This document shows positions 1-11,999 of a stretch of 64,000 nucleotides of DNA, in pieces. Each line of letters opens with the position of its first letter. The stretch's first letter is position 1. The notes beneath the pieces were generated by a model. That model had not been told where the DNA came from, did no database searches, and saw nothing but the letters and a program-made list of their open reading frames with translations. Where the stretch lies: NCBI GenBank assembly GCA_029817715.1, contig JARUPY010000267.1, positions 1 to 64,000 on the forward strand, read 5' to 3'. A program made the position numbers and the translations under genes. This stretch comes from Melastoma dodecandrum (Eukaryota; Streptophyta; Magnoliopsida; Myrtales; Melastomataceae).

Positions 1-2229
1 AATTTACACCCTTTCCTCTCTCACGCACAAATACGTACCAAATGAAGAAACAAAACAAATGGATAACGAGGAGGTCTTCCGGTCGGTCCCCCCTCTTGCA
101 AGGACCCCCCATCGGCACGCTACTCCCGACCGAACATAGTGTCCGATGATCTCCCCTAAGTGGAATTTGTAATTTCCCTATTTTGAAAAGAAAAATTTGC
201 TGGCTTGATAACCATGACAGAGGGCAACATCTTGTCCCGGCGAAAGCGCTCGCGCCCAAGATCAGGACAAAGAACGGAAATTCCCCGACATAAACCTATT
301 CAGAGTTCCAACTTCCCCTCTCCCCCGGCGCTCACCGGTTTCCACATCATAATTCAATCCAAGAGGAAGCCTCGTACTTATGCGTTTTGTTGGCTCATAA
401 TGTCTCATCGAGCCTTTCCCCGTGTATTTTTATACTATATTAGAGTTCACACTCTCTCACGCGCACGCGATCTCACACCCCTCGATCACTATATTCCATC
501 ATTTGTCTCTTTTGTCCTTTTGCGGTACACATTTTCAAACTTGTGTAGCAAACTGGAACCTGTATTTTATTTTTATTTTATTTGGGATGATATGATTTAA
601 ATTAAAAAAAAAAGAGATTCAAATAAATCCACGCGCGCGCCCTCACCCCCCACCCCAACCCTTCAACTTTTTATGACATACACAAATGGTCATTACTTTT
701 GACCCGCAGATTCGGCTTTTTTTTTTAAATTAAAATTCATAATATATTGTTGTAAATATCTTTAGGGGGGGAATTGGGGGTAAAGAGACGATAGAGCTCC
801 TCCCTCCACCAAATAATCTGTATTTGGTCGTCTCGCCCTTCAAAATCGCAACCGTTTTTTGACTCCGGCCCAAACTCTTCTTTTCTCTCTGCCAATTCCT
901 TCTTCATTACTACCTTCACGTCTTTCGTTTTGGTTTTGGGACTTCAATCTCATTCACAACCCACACACAACACCCGCACTCTTTCTTCCTTCTAGTTAAG
1001 ATGAGACCCTCCCCTAATCTAACCTCAAGATTCCTCTATTCTTCCTCCCCTCCCGTTCCCTGCGTCCCCATCCCAAAAAATTAAACCAGCAGCTACAGCT
1101 TGTTGGAGGATGAAGTGGGGGTTGATGCGTAGAAAGTTAAGAGGAAGGAAGAAAGCTCCCGGCTTTGGTTACTTCCATGGCTCCTGTGCCTTCGTGGGTA
1201 GACCATTCGTTTTCAGTTTTTCCTTGTCTTTCCTTCCTTTCTTTTTTGGAGGAGGATCGTTGGTCTGGTTTTGAGTGAAGGGGCCATACGGGGTCCTGGG
1301 GGTTGGTGCTGCTTCGGTTTGTCATAATTTTAATGGGACTTCGGATCTGGGTTGGATGAGTGGGGGTCTGCGTTGTGCCTGAGCACATCCGTGCGTTATC
1401 GTATATTAATTTTTTTGGCATGCTTGGCCACGGATTCCCCCCCCCCCCCCCCCCCCCCCCCCCCCTGTGTCCCCCCCCCCCCCCCCCCCCCCCGTGTGTG
1501 TGTTTATGGCCGCCCGCGGAAGGCAATTGAATGAAGGTCAACTCCAATTGAATCCAATAATATAAAAATCAAACAATAAATAAGGAGTGCGCTTAAGAAG
1601 TAAAGCTGCGGTACTGCTTCCTTGCGCGCGCTCGTTTATCCTCCTAATCCCCTCCCAGAAAGGGGGGCAAGAAAGAGGTACTTCCTTTTTTCTCGGGTTT
1701 TACCTCCTAACCCTCCCAGAGTGTGTGTTGTGATCTTCACTTCCTCGAGTGCTCCTAGCGTCGGGGATGCTCCCTTCCTGCCATAATTTGGATCGATTCG
1801 AGTCTTTTCCTTGGAGTGACACGCGAGGTTGGGAATTGGGGGAGTTCGGGGTGGGGAATTTTCCTGTGTTCTGGGGGTTTTATGATGAAGTTGGGGCGCG
1901 TATCCGTTTTTTTTCTCTTTCTTTTTCCTCGGACTTTTTGTTTGTACGATTTCTGCCGGATTGTCGTTTTCGTTCTTTTTTGGGTGGTGGTCTTCGTAGA
2001 ATCACGGAGAGAGAAGCGAATTCAAGCTTCTTTTTACAGTGATTTATTTCTGGTTCGGGTTTGTTGATTGATTTTGCTTGCCCTTGAAATTTATGCAGCT
2101 TTTTGAAATTGTGATAGAAATGTCGGGGCCCCCCCCCCCCCCCCAAAGAATGATGCTAATTTTGGCGTCGGTGTTTGGCTTTTTGTATTGTTTGTTCAAC
2201 TTGTTGGATTTTGGTTCTGCAAGGGAGGG
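1..2229. other. Gene-free stretch with long poly-C tracts
   Basis: No coding frame here resembles a known protein. Two C homopolymers (about 1437-1465 and 1471-1493) are split by a TGTGT, and another lies near 2130-2144. A short segment near 1107-1134 reads D-E-V-x-V-D-A, then a stop, then K, followed by a weak GT. This could be the remnant of the short first coding exon of GID1, whose main exon decays at 2.2-3.4 kb, but it is too short to prove. Confidence 0.4.
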
Positions 2230-3377
2230 TTGTTCTTCTGCAAACAACATGGGTTCCTCATCTCCAACTTCAAGGCGCGCCTACGCGTATCAGTCCTCCG
2301 CCGCCCCGACGGGTTACTTATGACCGGGACTTGGACGAGTTCTACTCGAACGGGAGGGTTCCCCCGGCCAATAACTTTCTCTGTCGATGGGGTCTTCTCC
2401 TTCAGATCACACTGTCGACAGATCCACCATGCCTCTTGATACGGGGTCTTCCTTCCAAGCCCCCTGCAGGAATGGACACATCATTAGTGTGGGCTTCGAG
2501 GAAGGCTCGAGAGAAGCCCCTGATGCTCAAACAGGAGATGTGGTCCCTGTTATTGTTTTCTTCACACGGGCGGGTAGCTTCACTCTCCTCTTCTGTCGTG
2601 AAACACCGCTATTTATGGGACTCCACGTTTTCTGCCGCCGCCTAGTGAGCGCCTGCTAAGGCCGTTCGTGGTTCTCGTGTTGAACTTACCGCCGGTTTCT
2701 CTAAGAGCACCGGTATCCTTGTGCTTCTATGATGGGACGGTTGGGATGCTATGAAGTGGGTCAAGTTTCCCGGACCGTTGGCTACGGAGCGGGGGAAAGG
2801 AATCAAATGTCCTATGTTGTAACCTAGCGGGGGGGGAAAAAAATAGCACATCCGGGAGGCAACATCGCACACAATGTTGCCCTGAGGTCCGCCGAGGCGC
2901 CCGAGAAAGAAGTATTGGGCTAACATATTGCTCGCTTTCCCATGATGTTATGGTCGGTGGTTGGGACGAAAGGAGCCGATTCGTCGAGAAGAAACTAGAT
3001 GATGGGAAGTACATTTGTGACTATAACCAGGATCGAGATTGGTACTGGCGGGCTTTCTTGCCCGAGGCGATGAGGTGGCAGGGACCACCCCCGCGTGTAA
3101 CCCTTTTGGCTCCCCGAGGGAAATCCCTAGAGGGTTTGAAGTTCCCCAAGAGCCTAGTGGTCGTCGCTCGGCTTCGACCCTCGTTCAGGACTGGCAATTG
3201 GCGGTATCGTGGAGGGGCTAAACTAAAGACAAGTACGATCAACAGGTGAAGTTGCGTCTTCCTCGAGCATCTTCGGCAACGAATTAGGATTCTATTTCCT
3301 CCGAACAACTCGAGTGTCATTGTCTACATACTGATGGAAGAGATAAAGGGACTTGCGTCAACCCCGACTGTCAATAA
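2230..3377 (+). pseudogene. GID1: GID1 gibberellin receptor pseudogene (main exon)
   Basis: GID1 is the soluble hydrolase-fold receptor that binds gibberellin and recruits DELLA repressors. Pieces in different frames line up in order with the large GID1 exon. They are WVLISNFK and LRRPDG near 2250-2320, VDGVFSF near 2385, DVVPVIVFF near 2540, FCRRLV near 2630, the GGNIAHNVALR region near 2860, DRDWYWRAFLP near 3030, RGKSLEGLKFPKSLVVVA near 3115-3165, QDWQLA near 3190, and a C-terminal VNPDCQ followed by TAA at 3375-3377. The frame changes at least six times and stops interrupt it. The HGG oxyanion segment is disrupted and a G-run insertion sits near 2828. This is a dead copy, not a gene with a few sequencing errors. 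Order and length match the single main exon of functional GID1 genes, so it is a genomic rather than a spliced relic. Identification is firm; the 5' limit is approximate. Confidence 0.85.
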
Positions 3378-6300
3378 TGAAGGCGAAAACCAAACCCACT
3401 ACTTTAACCTCGTATACCAGCAGGCCGGCGGGCGGGAATCATAGTTAACCGAAGAAGCTTGAATTCACGTTTAACTAAAGTTGGTTGTTTTACTTTGGTA
3501 ATTTCTTTGTTGGGTCTCTGTCTGTCCCCTGCAGTTTGTGATGTGTAGTTTACGAAGTTTGTGTGTGTAGAGGTCAAGGGTTTTTCTTACATCTTTCCTA
3601 GGTAAAAGTTTATATGGTGGCGGAATGAGTTGTTCTTTAGGGAGGGGAATTGTTCATTCTTCTGCCGTAAGATATTTGGTAACCATAAATTCTTTCAAGC
3701 GGGCAAGGCTGCTGATGGCACCAGAACTAGGGTTCAAATTCAGCTTCTTGCCCGGAAGAAAGCTTCGGAGGTCGCCCCGGCAGCCGCAGATGGCGATTCT
3801 CGGCTGCCGATTTAATGGGGAATTTGGGGGGGGGGGGGGTGGGGGGGGGATGCCAAAACCCCATTTGCATCATTTGTGTAACTTGGGGGATAGGGAGTAT
3901 ACATTTTTATGTCCTCTCAAAGCAGATTTTTAAGCCCATGTCTTGTAAAAACATTCGACATCCATTTGATGGTGGTGGTTTAACTTGGCAATGCGGGAAG
4001 TTGGAATAATCCCTCATCTTGGGGTTGTGGGTCCGAATGGAGTTGTTCTTGACTTGAGCGTGTAAGGATTGAGGACAGCAAGCAGGGGGTATCTGTCCTA
4101 AACTTTTCTCCTCTTCCTTTGTCTGGATCTTGGGTTGATGCTTGTAAGTTTGCCTAACTAAGCTAAGTACAAAACGGATGGATGGAGGAATGGGAATAGT
4201 TTTGGGCAAAGGGGAGATTCATTCAACTCCATATGGGGGGTGGGGAGATTTTCATGGGAATCAAGTTAACATAAAATTGAGATCTTGACCCAATTCATCC
4301 CCCCCAAAAAGAAAACTTTTCTTTAAAATTTGTTGCATCCCATCCCACCGTGGGATATGCATGACATGTGCAGAACCGAAAGAGCCTCCCCCAAATTGTC
4401 CAAAGACGACAGAAAAAAAGAAAGAAAGGGAAGAAAAGAGAGAGAAGGCCACCCACCAATTCACCACTATTATTAAAAAATCGACCGCATGTTTTTTGCT
4501 CATTGGTCAATCGGGTTTGTCCTTACAATGGGAACTAGATAAAAAAAAAAAAACCAAGAAACGACAAAGCATATCGTGTCGTGGAAGATCATCTCATCTA
4601 AGAGTCATCTGTCAGTTTTCTTGGGTTCATGTCTGAATGGTCCTCACATCCCAACCCAAATCCCCCCACCGCCCTCCCCCCCTCTCCTACCACCATAAAA
4701 GGAACAGTATAACCAAGCGAACGGAGAGAAGGGTTTCGAAGATGTCTAACAATTTGAGGTTGTGGGAAACGATTGGTTCACTTGTCCACATCAAGTGTAG
4801 GGGTTGGGTTTGGATAATCTCTTGCTATCTTTCCACATCCCAAGTCTTTGATTAATTCTTGGCTCCTCGTTGCTTCTTTTCTTTGGGGAATGGGCCACCC
4901 TCTCTGTTGATTGGTTTTGGGTTTGTTTTTGGAATCTGGGATACCATCAAATTTTGGCTTAGGGAGAAATTTCGCTTTTGCTTTGAATGGAAAGGGAGGT
5001 TGACACGACATCTTTGCAAGCAAATGAGGGATTTTGGATTTATTCTGAGGCTTGACCATCCATGTCCTCATTTTTATTATTTTTTTGGGAAAACATACAT
5101 AATTTAATAAGATATATTAAATACTAAATCACTAAATTTAAATCACTCGTTAACTAAAACGAGATTTGTGTTATGATCTTTTGAATGTTTTGATTTTTGA
5201 GTCTTTTAAATTGGAAAAAGAAAGAGTTAAAAAGGAATAACAAGGAGTAGGCATTTCTTTTGTTTTGTTTTGTGGGGGGTAAGAAAGGACAAAGGGAACC
5301 TCGTCTTGTTTGACTTTTATGGGCACTTTCCCTCGTTAGAATATGATTATGTGTGTTTGGTCCGGTCACCATTTTTTTTAAAAAAATCTTATATGTCATG
5401 GAAATGCGTAGCATGTTACCCGACTTTCACCTGTCATCCATTTATTATTATTTAAAATTAATGGTGGAGATGTTTTGTTTGGACCTTTCTTGAAGTTATC
5501 TCACCTCGGAAGTTTACTTGTCCAACTTGTTCTGCAGTTTCTCCCATAAATATATATTTTTCTTAAGTTGCCTTGGTGCCCAACACAGACAGCACCAATG
5601 TCAAATGTCTGACATATGGAGGCTTTTTCTGTTTGATTTTAGAGAACAACCCCAATTGGAAAAAAAAAAAAGAGAGAAAGAAACCCCCCCAATGAAATCT
5701 ACATGGGCAGAGTTGGGAACCTAAAAGAGAGAAGAAGAAGAAAGGGGAATGGATGGATGAAATTGGACCTGGTCAAACGAAAGGTTTGTCCAATCACATC
5801 GTTTCTTTTTTTTTGGTTAACTTGTCTCCTCTTCCTCCTACATGTTTTTTGTCAAAAGGGTTGAATTCAAATAGTAGTGCTGCCAATCGATATTTACAGT
5901 GTCTCGAATTCTAAGAGAAGGGCATTTTTGGACTGAAATTGGGCCTGATTTGGGCGTTAAAATTTACAATCCGCTGCTTGCGAGCATAGAAACCCATCAT
6001 TGGGCTATGTATGGGCCTCAAGTATGGAGAGTGATGTTGTTGGGTGGTGAGGTAGTTCTCGGGGGAGATATGATGGGTTGTAATGAATAATTAGGAGGAG
6101 ACCACTTATGGGGATTTGGTCATATTGGGCAACCAGACCGAGGATCCACCTTCCTTCCTTTGGGAATCTACAAACGAAGATCCACACATCCCCTGATTCG
6201 TTACCACTTTGGATTGGATCATTACCTTTCACTTCCCCTCATCCTTTATGTTCGATTTCAGTCCTACCCGAATTCTTTGTGTTATGAATGCTGGATGGAC

Positions 6301-6694
6301 GGATGGCATTACTTTTCAGAGTGAAGGATGGGCGGGCGAGTTCTTCAGAAACAACAAGCCTTAATCTCTTCTATCACCTTCATTCATCAACATCTACCCA
6401 AAACAGAGGAATTCATACAAACCCAAACATAACATCCTCATCCTCATGATTGATCGCTGTTTCTATAACCCTCCCCTCCCATTTTGGTGTATATATCCAT
6501 TTGACTTAACCAACAAACCAGTATTTCTCACAGATACAAAAAGACCCCCCCCCCCCCCCCTCCCTCCTAATTACTTCCTTTTTATTATTCCCTTCTATTT
6601 ACTTTACCTACGAACAAAACAAAAGGAGTTAGTAATCATAATTAAATCGGGGATTAACACAAAAAAGGAGTCGAAATTCCCAACCCCCCCCCCC
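3378..6694. other. Intergenic, no supported gene
   Basis: Open frames here are short and none resembles a known family. The stretch holds a G-run (about 3828-3849), a C-run near 6547-6560, another C-run just before the LRR stop codon (about 6685-6695), and AT-rich DNA near 5080-5250. It is probably the 3' flank of the dead GID1 copy followed by the 3' untranslated region of the minus-strand LRR gene. Confidence 0.5.
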
Positions 6695-7909
6695 CTACCC
6701 TCTCCACTCCACGCACTGCGACGTCGGCCTCGTCTTCTGGCTCCCAGCCTTGAGCGGGCATGGGGCCACCACCGGCGGCACCATGCAGTTGTACTGCAGG
6801 CACAGCGAGCTGCTCACCGGGATGTTGGCCGCTGGATTTATCTCGATCCCCGTCAGGAAGTTGTGCTGCAGGTACAGCACCTGTATCCCGGCCCCTAGGA
6901 GACGGTCCACCAAGCTACCTGGGACCTGGCCGACGAACCGGTTGTTGTTCAGGTAGAGGTTCTGCACCATCGAGAATAGCGGAGATATCTCCCCCGATAG
7001 CCTGTTGTAGCTCAGGTCGACTGTCAGGATCGTCACTTGACCGGACGGGAGGACGGGGCCCGCGAACGCGTTCCGCTGCAGCTGGAGGTTGGTGATCGGG
7101 AATGCGAATACTTTCGCAGGGATGGGACCCGCAAACTTGTTCATGCTCAGGTCGAGGTAGTTCAGTGATTCCAGACCGTCGAGGACCCCGTCCAGCTGCC
7201 CGCTCAACTGGTTCGACGAGAGCGATAGGTACTGAAGGGACGAAGGGAGGGAGAGCGGATCGATCGTGCCGGTCAGGCCGTTGTGCTTCAGGTCGAGGCG
7301 GGTCAGCGACTGGGAGATGAACGGGGGGACCGAGCCGGACAGCTTGTTGTGGCAGAGGATCAAGTTCGACAGCTCGGGCAATGTCCCGACAGACCGGGGA
7401 ATCTGACCGGTCAACTGATTATACCCGAGGTCGAGCGTCCGCAGGTTACGGAGCAGGCCGAGGTCCGCTGGGATCTCCCCGGAGATGTAATTCCGGCCGA
7501 CTGCGAGGAACCTGAGGTTCGTGAGCTGGTACATTGTCTGCGGGAGCTGCCCGAAGACCCTACCGGGGACGATCGTGAACTCAGCGAGCAGCGACAGCTT
7601 CCCAATTTCCGGCCCGATCCTACCCGTTAGCCCAGGGGAACCAGCCCTGGGGTCCCCGAGGTTAAGGGACACAACCCTATCAGCGTCACAGTAGACCCCC
7701 GCGAAGTTGCATGGGTCGGAGGTGAAATCCCAGGAGGCGAAGAAATTCGACCCGGGTAGGTCCCGGAGCGACTTCCTGATCGACTGGAGGGCGAGGAAAT
7801 CAACGGGGTCGAGTATCCCGGCCGCGAAGGACCATGACCAGGTGAAAACCAACAACGCGCACAGAGAACACTCGTGAAACCTCGGGGAAGCTCTCCGGTG
7901 GGTCGGCAT
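6695..7909 (-). CDS. Secreted leucine-rich-repeat protein
   Basis: Single-exon gene of 404 codons. The frame stays open upstream to 7933 only through a non-ATG codon; the first ATG is 7909-7907 (MPTHRR), so I start there. Residues 1 to about 32 form a signal peptide with a hydrophobic core. An LRR N-terminal cap follows, with a DPCNFAGVYCD segment, then about ten plant extracellular LRRs (LxxLxLxxNxLxGxIP) interrupted once by a SLTRLDLKHN repeat. The C-terminal cap contains CLQYNCMVPP. There is no transmembrane or kinase segment, so it should be an apoplastic or wall-associated LRR protein of the kind annotated as DRT100-like or receptor-like in plants. A TATAAAG at 7974-7968 fits transcription starting near 7940. 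The exact biological role in this family is unknown. Confidence 0.9.
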   Translation of the reverse strand: MPTHRRASPRFHECSLCALLVFTWSWSFAAGILDPVDFLALQSIRKSLRDLPGSNFFASWDFTSDPCNFAGVYCDADRVVSLNLGDPRAGSPGLTGRIGPEIGKLSLLAEFTIVPGRVFGQLPQTMYQLTNLRFLAVGRNYISGEIPADLGLLRNLRTLDLGYNQLTGQIPRSVGTLPELSNLILCHNKLSGSVPPFISQSLTRLDLKHNGLTGTIDPLSLPSSLQYLSLSSNQLSGQLDGVLDGLESLNYLDLSMNKFAGPIPAKVFAFPITNLQLQRNAFAGPVLPSGQVTILTVDLSYNRLSGEISPLFSMVQNLYLNNNRFVGQVPGSLVDRLLGAGIQVLYLQHNFLTGIEINPAANIPVSSSLCLQYNCMVPPVVAPCPLKAGSQKTRPTSQCVEWRG

Positions 7910-7967
7910 GGTCGAAGGAAGACGAAGGAACAAGGAAGGATCGGGGAACAGGGGTGGGGGTAACGAT

Positions 7968-7974
7968 CTTTATA
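7968..7974 (-). promoter_or_regulatory. TATA box of the LRR gene
   Basis: TATAAAG on the minus strand, about 60 bases before the chosen ATG. It also argues against translation starting upstream of 7909, because a start near 7940 leaves almost no leader for anything earlier. Confidence 0.55.
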
Positions 7975-7980
7975 GGAGGG

Positions 7981-10437
7981 AATGGCTTGCTTTTCCGTGA
8001 AGGAGGGAGGAGGATGAATAAATTAATGGGGATGGGGGAGGATCACAGACGGGCTTCTCAACTGTAAATCATGAATCAAACAGGGAAAAAGATGTGGCTT
8101 GGAGAAGAAGACGATGATGGCTTGTAAGAGAAGAAGGGAGGAGGAGATTATGCTGCTTTTCTTTTCTTCTCACTTGCAGTTCCCAGGTTTTCCCTTCTTA
8201 CATGTATTTCTTTCCTTTCCTTTTTTTATTTTAATTCGGAGGATGTAATAAATATTCGTGGCATTAATTCATGTTAAAGAAATAGATAACAAAATTATTT
8301 TATGAGACGAAAAGAGACAAATACAGTAGAATAAGAGAGCGGGGACAGAAAGAGACGTTTGTGTTTGCGTGGGGGGCGGTAAGAGTGGCAAACGGTTGTC
8401 CGAGCCTACGTGGGAAGGCTTGGCTGTTGCCAATTAGGTTCGTCTGGCTACTGCCAGTTAGGTTCGGGTGTTGGGTGGGGGGGGGAGAGGTGGCAGGTCT
8501 CACGTGACTTTTTAACCCCACAAGAAGATAAAATTATAATTACAAGTTTACAACACATAAAATAAATAACTACAACTTAATAAAGATTATAAAAAAAAAA
8601 AAATTTAAACCCCCTAGGAATCCGGTTTTGTGGTCTACAAGCAAAGTAAAGTCATAAAGTAGGGTTGGAATTGGAGGGAGTACTTTAGTCCCACCGGACA
8701 CCTCATCCGGTCAACCCCATCCCCAAATAAAAAAACATTACAAATAATATTATTTTAAAACAAAAAAGTCTGCTGGAATCATTTCGTCTGCATTATTGTT
8801 AATTTGTTTTAAGTTGAGAACCGTGTTTCCAAAATTGTGGTTTGTGGCGTGCAAAGGAAGGGAAGGCGATTCCTGATTTCCTGCTTCTTCTTCTTTTTTT
8901 TTTGTCATTGGCAATAATCGCCCAATAGCTTTTTAGGGGTGGTGGAGTGGTTGCCAAGTTTCCATAATTTCAACCATGATGACGATGCGCGTCTCCAAAC
9001 AAAAGTAAAGAGTTGTGTTATATGAGAAGCGACCCTCCCCCCCCCCCCCCCCCCCCCCACACCTGCCACGATGAGCAGAGAAGAATTTGTTCCCCGTACT
9101 AATCTCTCTCTCTCTCTCTCCGTACTAATCACAGCTCGCTTTGATTGGGGTTACCTTAAATTTTCAAACGATTTGGTGGGGAAGCAGTTGATGTTCATGT
9201 TGTCACCGAGCTGCTTGTTGTGTCTTCCCTCCCCTCTTGGCATATTATTCTGAATGGAGTGCAAGGCGACACAGTCCCAACAAAAGCAGTCGATCCCCCG
9301 ACTTGTTTAAAAAAAGGATTCGATAATTTAAAGCAAGGTTTAGTTTGAGAAAGGACTCTTAAAACTAAAGACTTAAGCTATCGAGGAGGAGGTTCTTGTC
9401 TGTCCCGGACAACAACTTTCTTTGTCGGCGGCACAAAAAGTAACGAGAAGAAGAAGAAGAAGAAGACAGCCTCAGTAGTTTTAGTAGTATTAATATTTAT
9501 CAAACACTCGAAGGAAAAAAAAAAAGAGGCTTGCACGTGGAACAGAAATAATTTCTATTTGGTCCCCCCCCCCCCCAAAAAAAAAAACACACAAGCGCAT
9601 TATATATTAATTATTGTAAGTTTTGTTGGCTTATAAAAATATTTGGACCGACCCTCTTTTTGTCTTTCGGGATAGAATAGAATGTGAGGGTAAGTAAAAA
9701 GAGATTTGGCGGGGGGGGATACATCGACAAGTGCAACAACAAGCCAACAAGTAACAACAGCTCAATTCCCATCCAAAGATGTTGACTTCTGAGATGGATG
9801 GGGGGATGGATACAAGACACAAATTGAAGTGGTTGAAGTGTGTGTGTCCCCTTTCCCTTTCTTACAGCCACACAACAAAACCCACTTCCCGCTCCCGCGT
9901 GTAAGAAAGGCAGCAAGTTCACGTTACTGCTGTCTGTCTCTTTGTGAATCGAGGAGCTGCTCTTCATGTGACTCCCGTCACCTTTTCCTAATTCAGATGG
10001 ATCCCATTTCCAGGCTGTGAAGCGAGAAGCGTAAGCGACGAAGAACCTTTCTTCTTACCGGAATTGACAGCAATCCCTTGTTTCTCTCCAGAATTCGGCT
10101 GTAGATAGATATGCCCCGGGAAAAATGTAATACAGAAGCGGAGATAAGTTTTGACAATATCCCATGAAGGATAAGGCCCTGTTTCTTAAGAGGAAACGTG
10201 ACGGTCCGTTTTCTGTTTCCGTTTCCTATTTCAGTTTCCCAACAACAAGCGGATAAACGTATGTTTGTGATGGGCTTACTTGTGCTGCCAGCACCAGTCA
10301 GCGCAGCTGAGTGACCTTTAAGAATCTGGTTAGTTTAAGACACCCGGTACTACCCTCAAACAATCTTCTTAACGAAACCCTGCCGATACGTAGACAATTT
10401 TGGTTCTCCCGGGGGTTGTAATATAATGGAGTTGTCC
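7981..10437. other. Intergenic, no supported gene
   Basis: Contains the LRR gene promoter side, a 22-base C-run (about 9037-9058), a (TC)n microsatellite near 9103-9120, a GAA repeat near 9448-9465 and another C-run near 9565. A minus-strand ATG-started frame of 118 codons (9967 down to 9611) matches nothing I recognise and has low-complexity content, so I do not call it a gene. Confidence 0.45.
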
Positions 10438-11604
10438 CTAATCAATGGGACGAATCAACCTGCGAGCCATCAAGATCTGCTGCTCCAACTGTCGAGGCAT
10501 GAAGAAAATACACGGGCGAGAAGTTAGCTCAATTGGGGATGTCATCGAAAAAATCAAAAGTTGAGAAGCAGAGAGAGCACGAAGACGAGTAAATCACTTT
10601 AAGGATCTCCCGAGCAGAAAACATCAGCAATACATACACATATACATAACATATATATAACAGAAACTACCTTACCCGAAATAACATATCCAGTTTACTC
10701 TTGAGCAAAGTGCATTCATGCCTCACTTGCAGTAGACACCTTAAACACCTGAGAGGAATGAGAAGACTGATTTCAGTTAGAGATCAGAATCCGGAATAAT
10801 AACACGCAGGAATCGGACCACCCGATGAAACTTCAGAGCTAATTATGACAGGGAACCTGCATTTAGTTCAGATTCATCTTATTGACATGCATCATATGTA
10901 TTCGGCGAGTGAATGACAATCAAAGAAAATCTTTCCGGATAAAGAAGCAAAACCAATCTTCCCTGGAACAGATAACTACACTAAGTGAAGAAAAGGAGAA
11001 GTATATATACCTGGAGCTGCTACCCTTGAGTCGGGGAACATTTGCATCAATCTGCTTAAATTCAACAGGTCCAGCGATACATATATAAACAATCAGGCTA
11101 TTCATTTTTGCCTTGCCATTCACTTCTCAATGATCTGGATTCCCACAGCAGTCAATTTCAATCCGACAAAGGAGAACAAATCCCAACTGCGCTACAAAGG
11201 CGTCCAAAAACAAAATTCACTTAAGAGTCCTGAAGCTTCAGCAATCCAGTGAACTGTACTGTTCGATGAGTATCGAATGCGCGATCCAATCACAAACGCA
11301 CATCCTGATATGAATCAACCATCGCGAGAAATCGATATGCAAAGGAAACCCCTTCAGCTGCAAATACAACAGTGACCCCAACCGCCAATCTGAACCAAAA
11401 GAACACAAACAACAAAAACGAAAGAACCGAACTTTCACCAAGAAATCGCGTTAGAACCAGAAAAAGCATCCACCCGGAGAGGAAACATGAATTGGGCAAG
11501 GGGTAAAAGCTCACATCACGGTACAAGGAGGACCTGTAATTGACGAACTGGTCAACCAGCTGACTGAGGATATGCAAAGAAACGCGGACACTCTGTTCTA
11601 TCAT
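10438..11604 (-). pseudogene. AHP-like phosphotransfer gene, decayed (third copy, 'C')
   Basis: Recognisable exons of a histidine-containing phosphotransfer gene. Exon 1 is 11604-11515 (ending SSLYRD before GTGAGC). A remnant of exon 2 lies about 11273-11137, with LKLQDS followed by stops and an apparent 5-base duplication. Exon 3 reads FKQIDANVPRLKGSSS (about 11086-11020). Exon 5 is 10748-10676 (CLRCLLQVRHECTLLKSK...). Exon 6 is 10488-10438 (LEQQILMARR...ID, stop). Exons 5 and 6 have the same lengths (73 and 51) as in the two neighbours. I find no exon 4, exon 2 is frameshifted, and the base pair expected to be the exon-3 acceptor AG reads TG. In the LKGSS motif the phosphoacceptor His position is Pro. 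Downstream exons look better preserved than upstream ones, so decay may be recent. A shorter unrecognised splice form cannot be excluded. Confidence 0.7.
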
Positions 11605-11999
11605 CCCTTTGCCCTGCCTCGCCCTTTGGAAAATCTCCGAAGAACAATTTCCTTAAACGAATGAAAATTCAAATCATAAAAACATGTCTCCAAATGTATG
11701 ATTTTGACTCACTTTAATCTAACCGAGAGGACATTCTAATAGCTTCGTAAATTTTATCGATAAACAAAATATACATATCTGATCGGGCATGAGAGCGTTG
11801 TGAAGTTGAATGTTTGATGAAATTCTTATGGCGAAATCAAATCGAACCTTTCACTTGTTATTGAGGATTGTAGCAAAGGGAAATCGAAAGGACTACAAGG
11901 GAAAAAAACAAAGAAAGAAAGATTGTTTTCGTTTTCGTTAATTCTTCTCTGCTAAGCACCAACATCTTCATTGCCTGCGGAGCTGCATCTTAGCCCTTC
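11605..11999. other. Spacer between AHP-like copies B and C
   Basis: About 400 bases with no coding signal, AT-rich near 11700-11780. It should hold the 3' end of copy B and the promoter of copy C. Confidence 0.4.

Noticed and set aside
1137..1547. Minus-strand frame with long Gly runs
   Set aside because: Caused by poly-C/G homopolymers, not protein-like.
7283..7630. Plus-strand frame inside the LRR gene
   Set aside because: Antisense shadow of a well-supported LRR coding region.
9611..9967. Minus-strand 118-codon frame with an ATG
   Set aside because: Low-complexity content and no homology or splice context.
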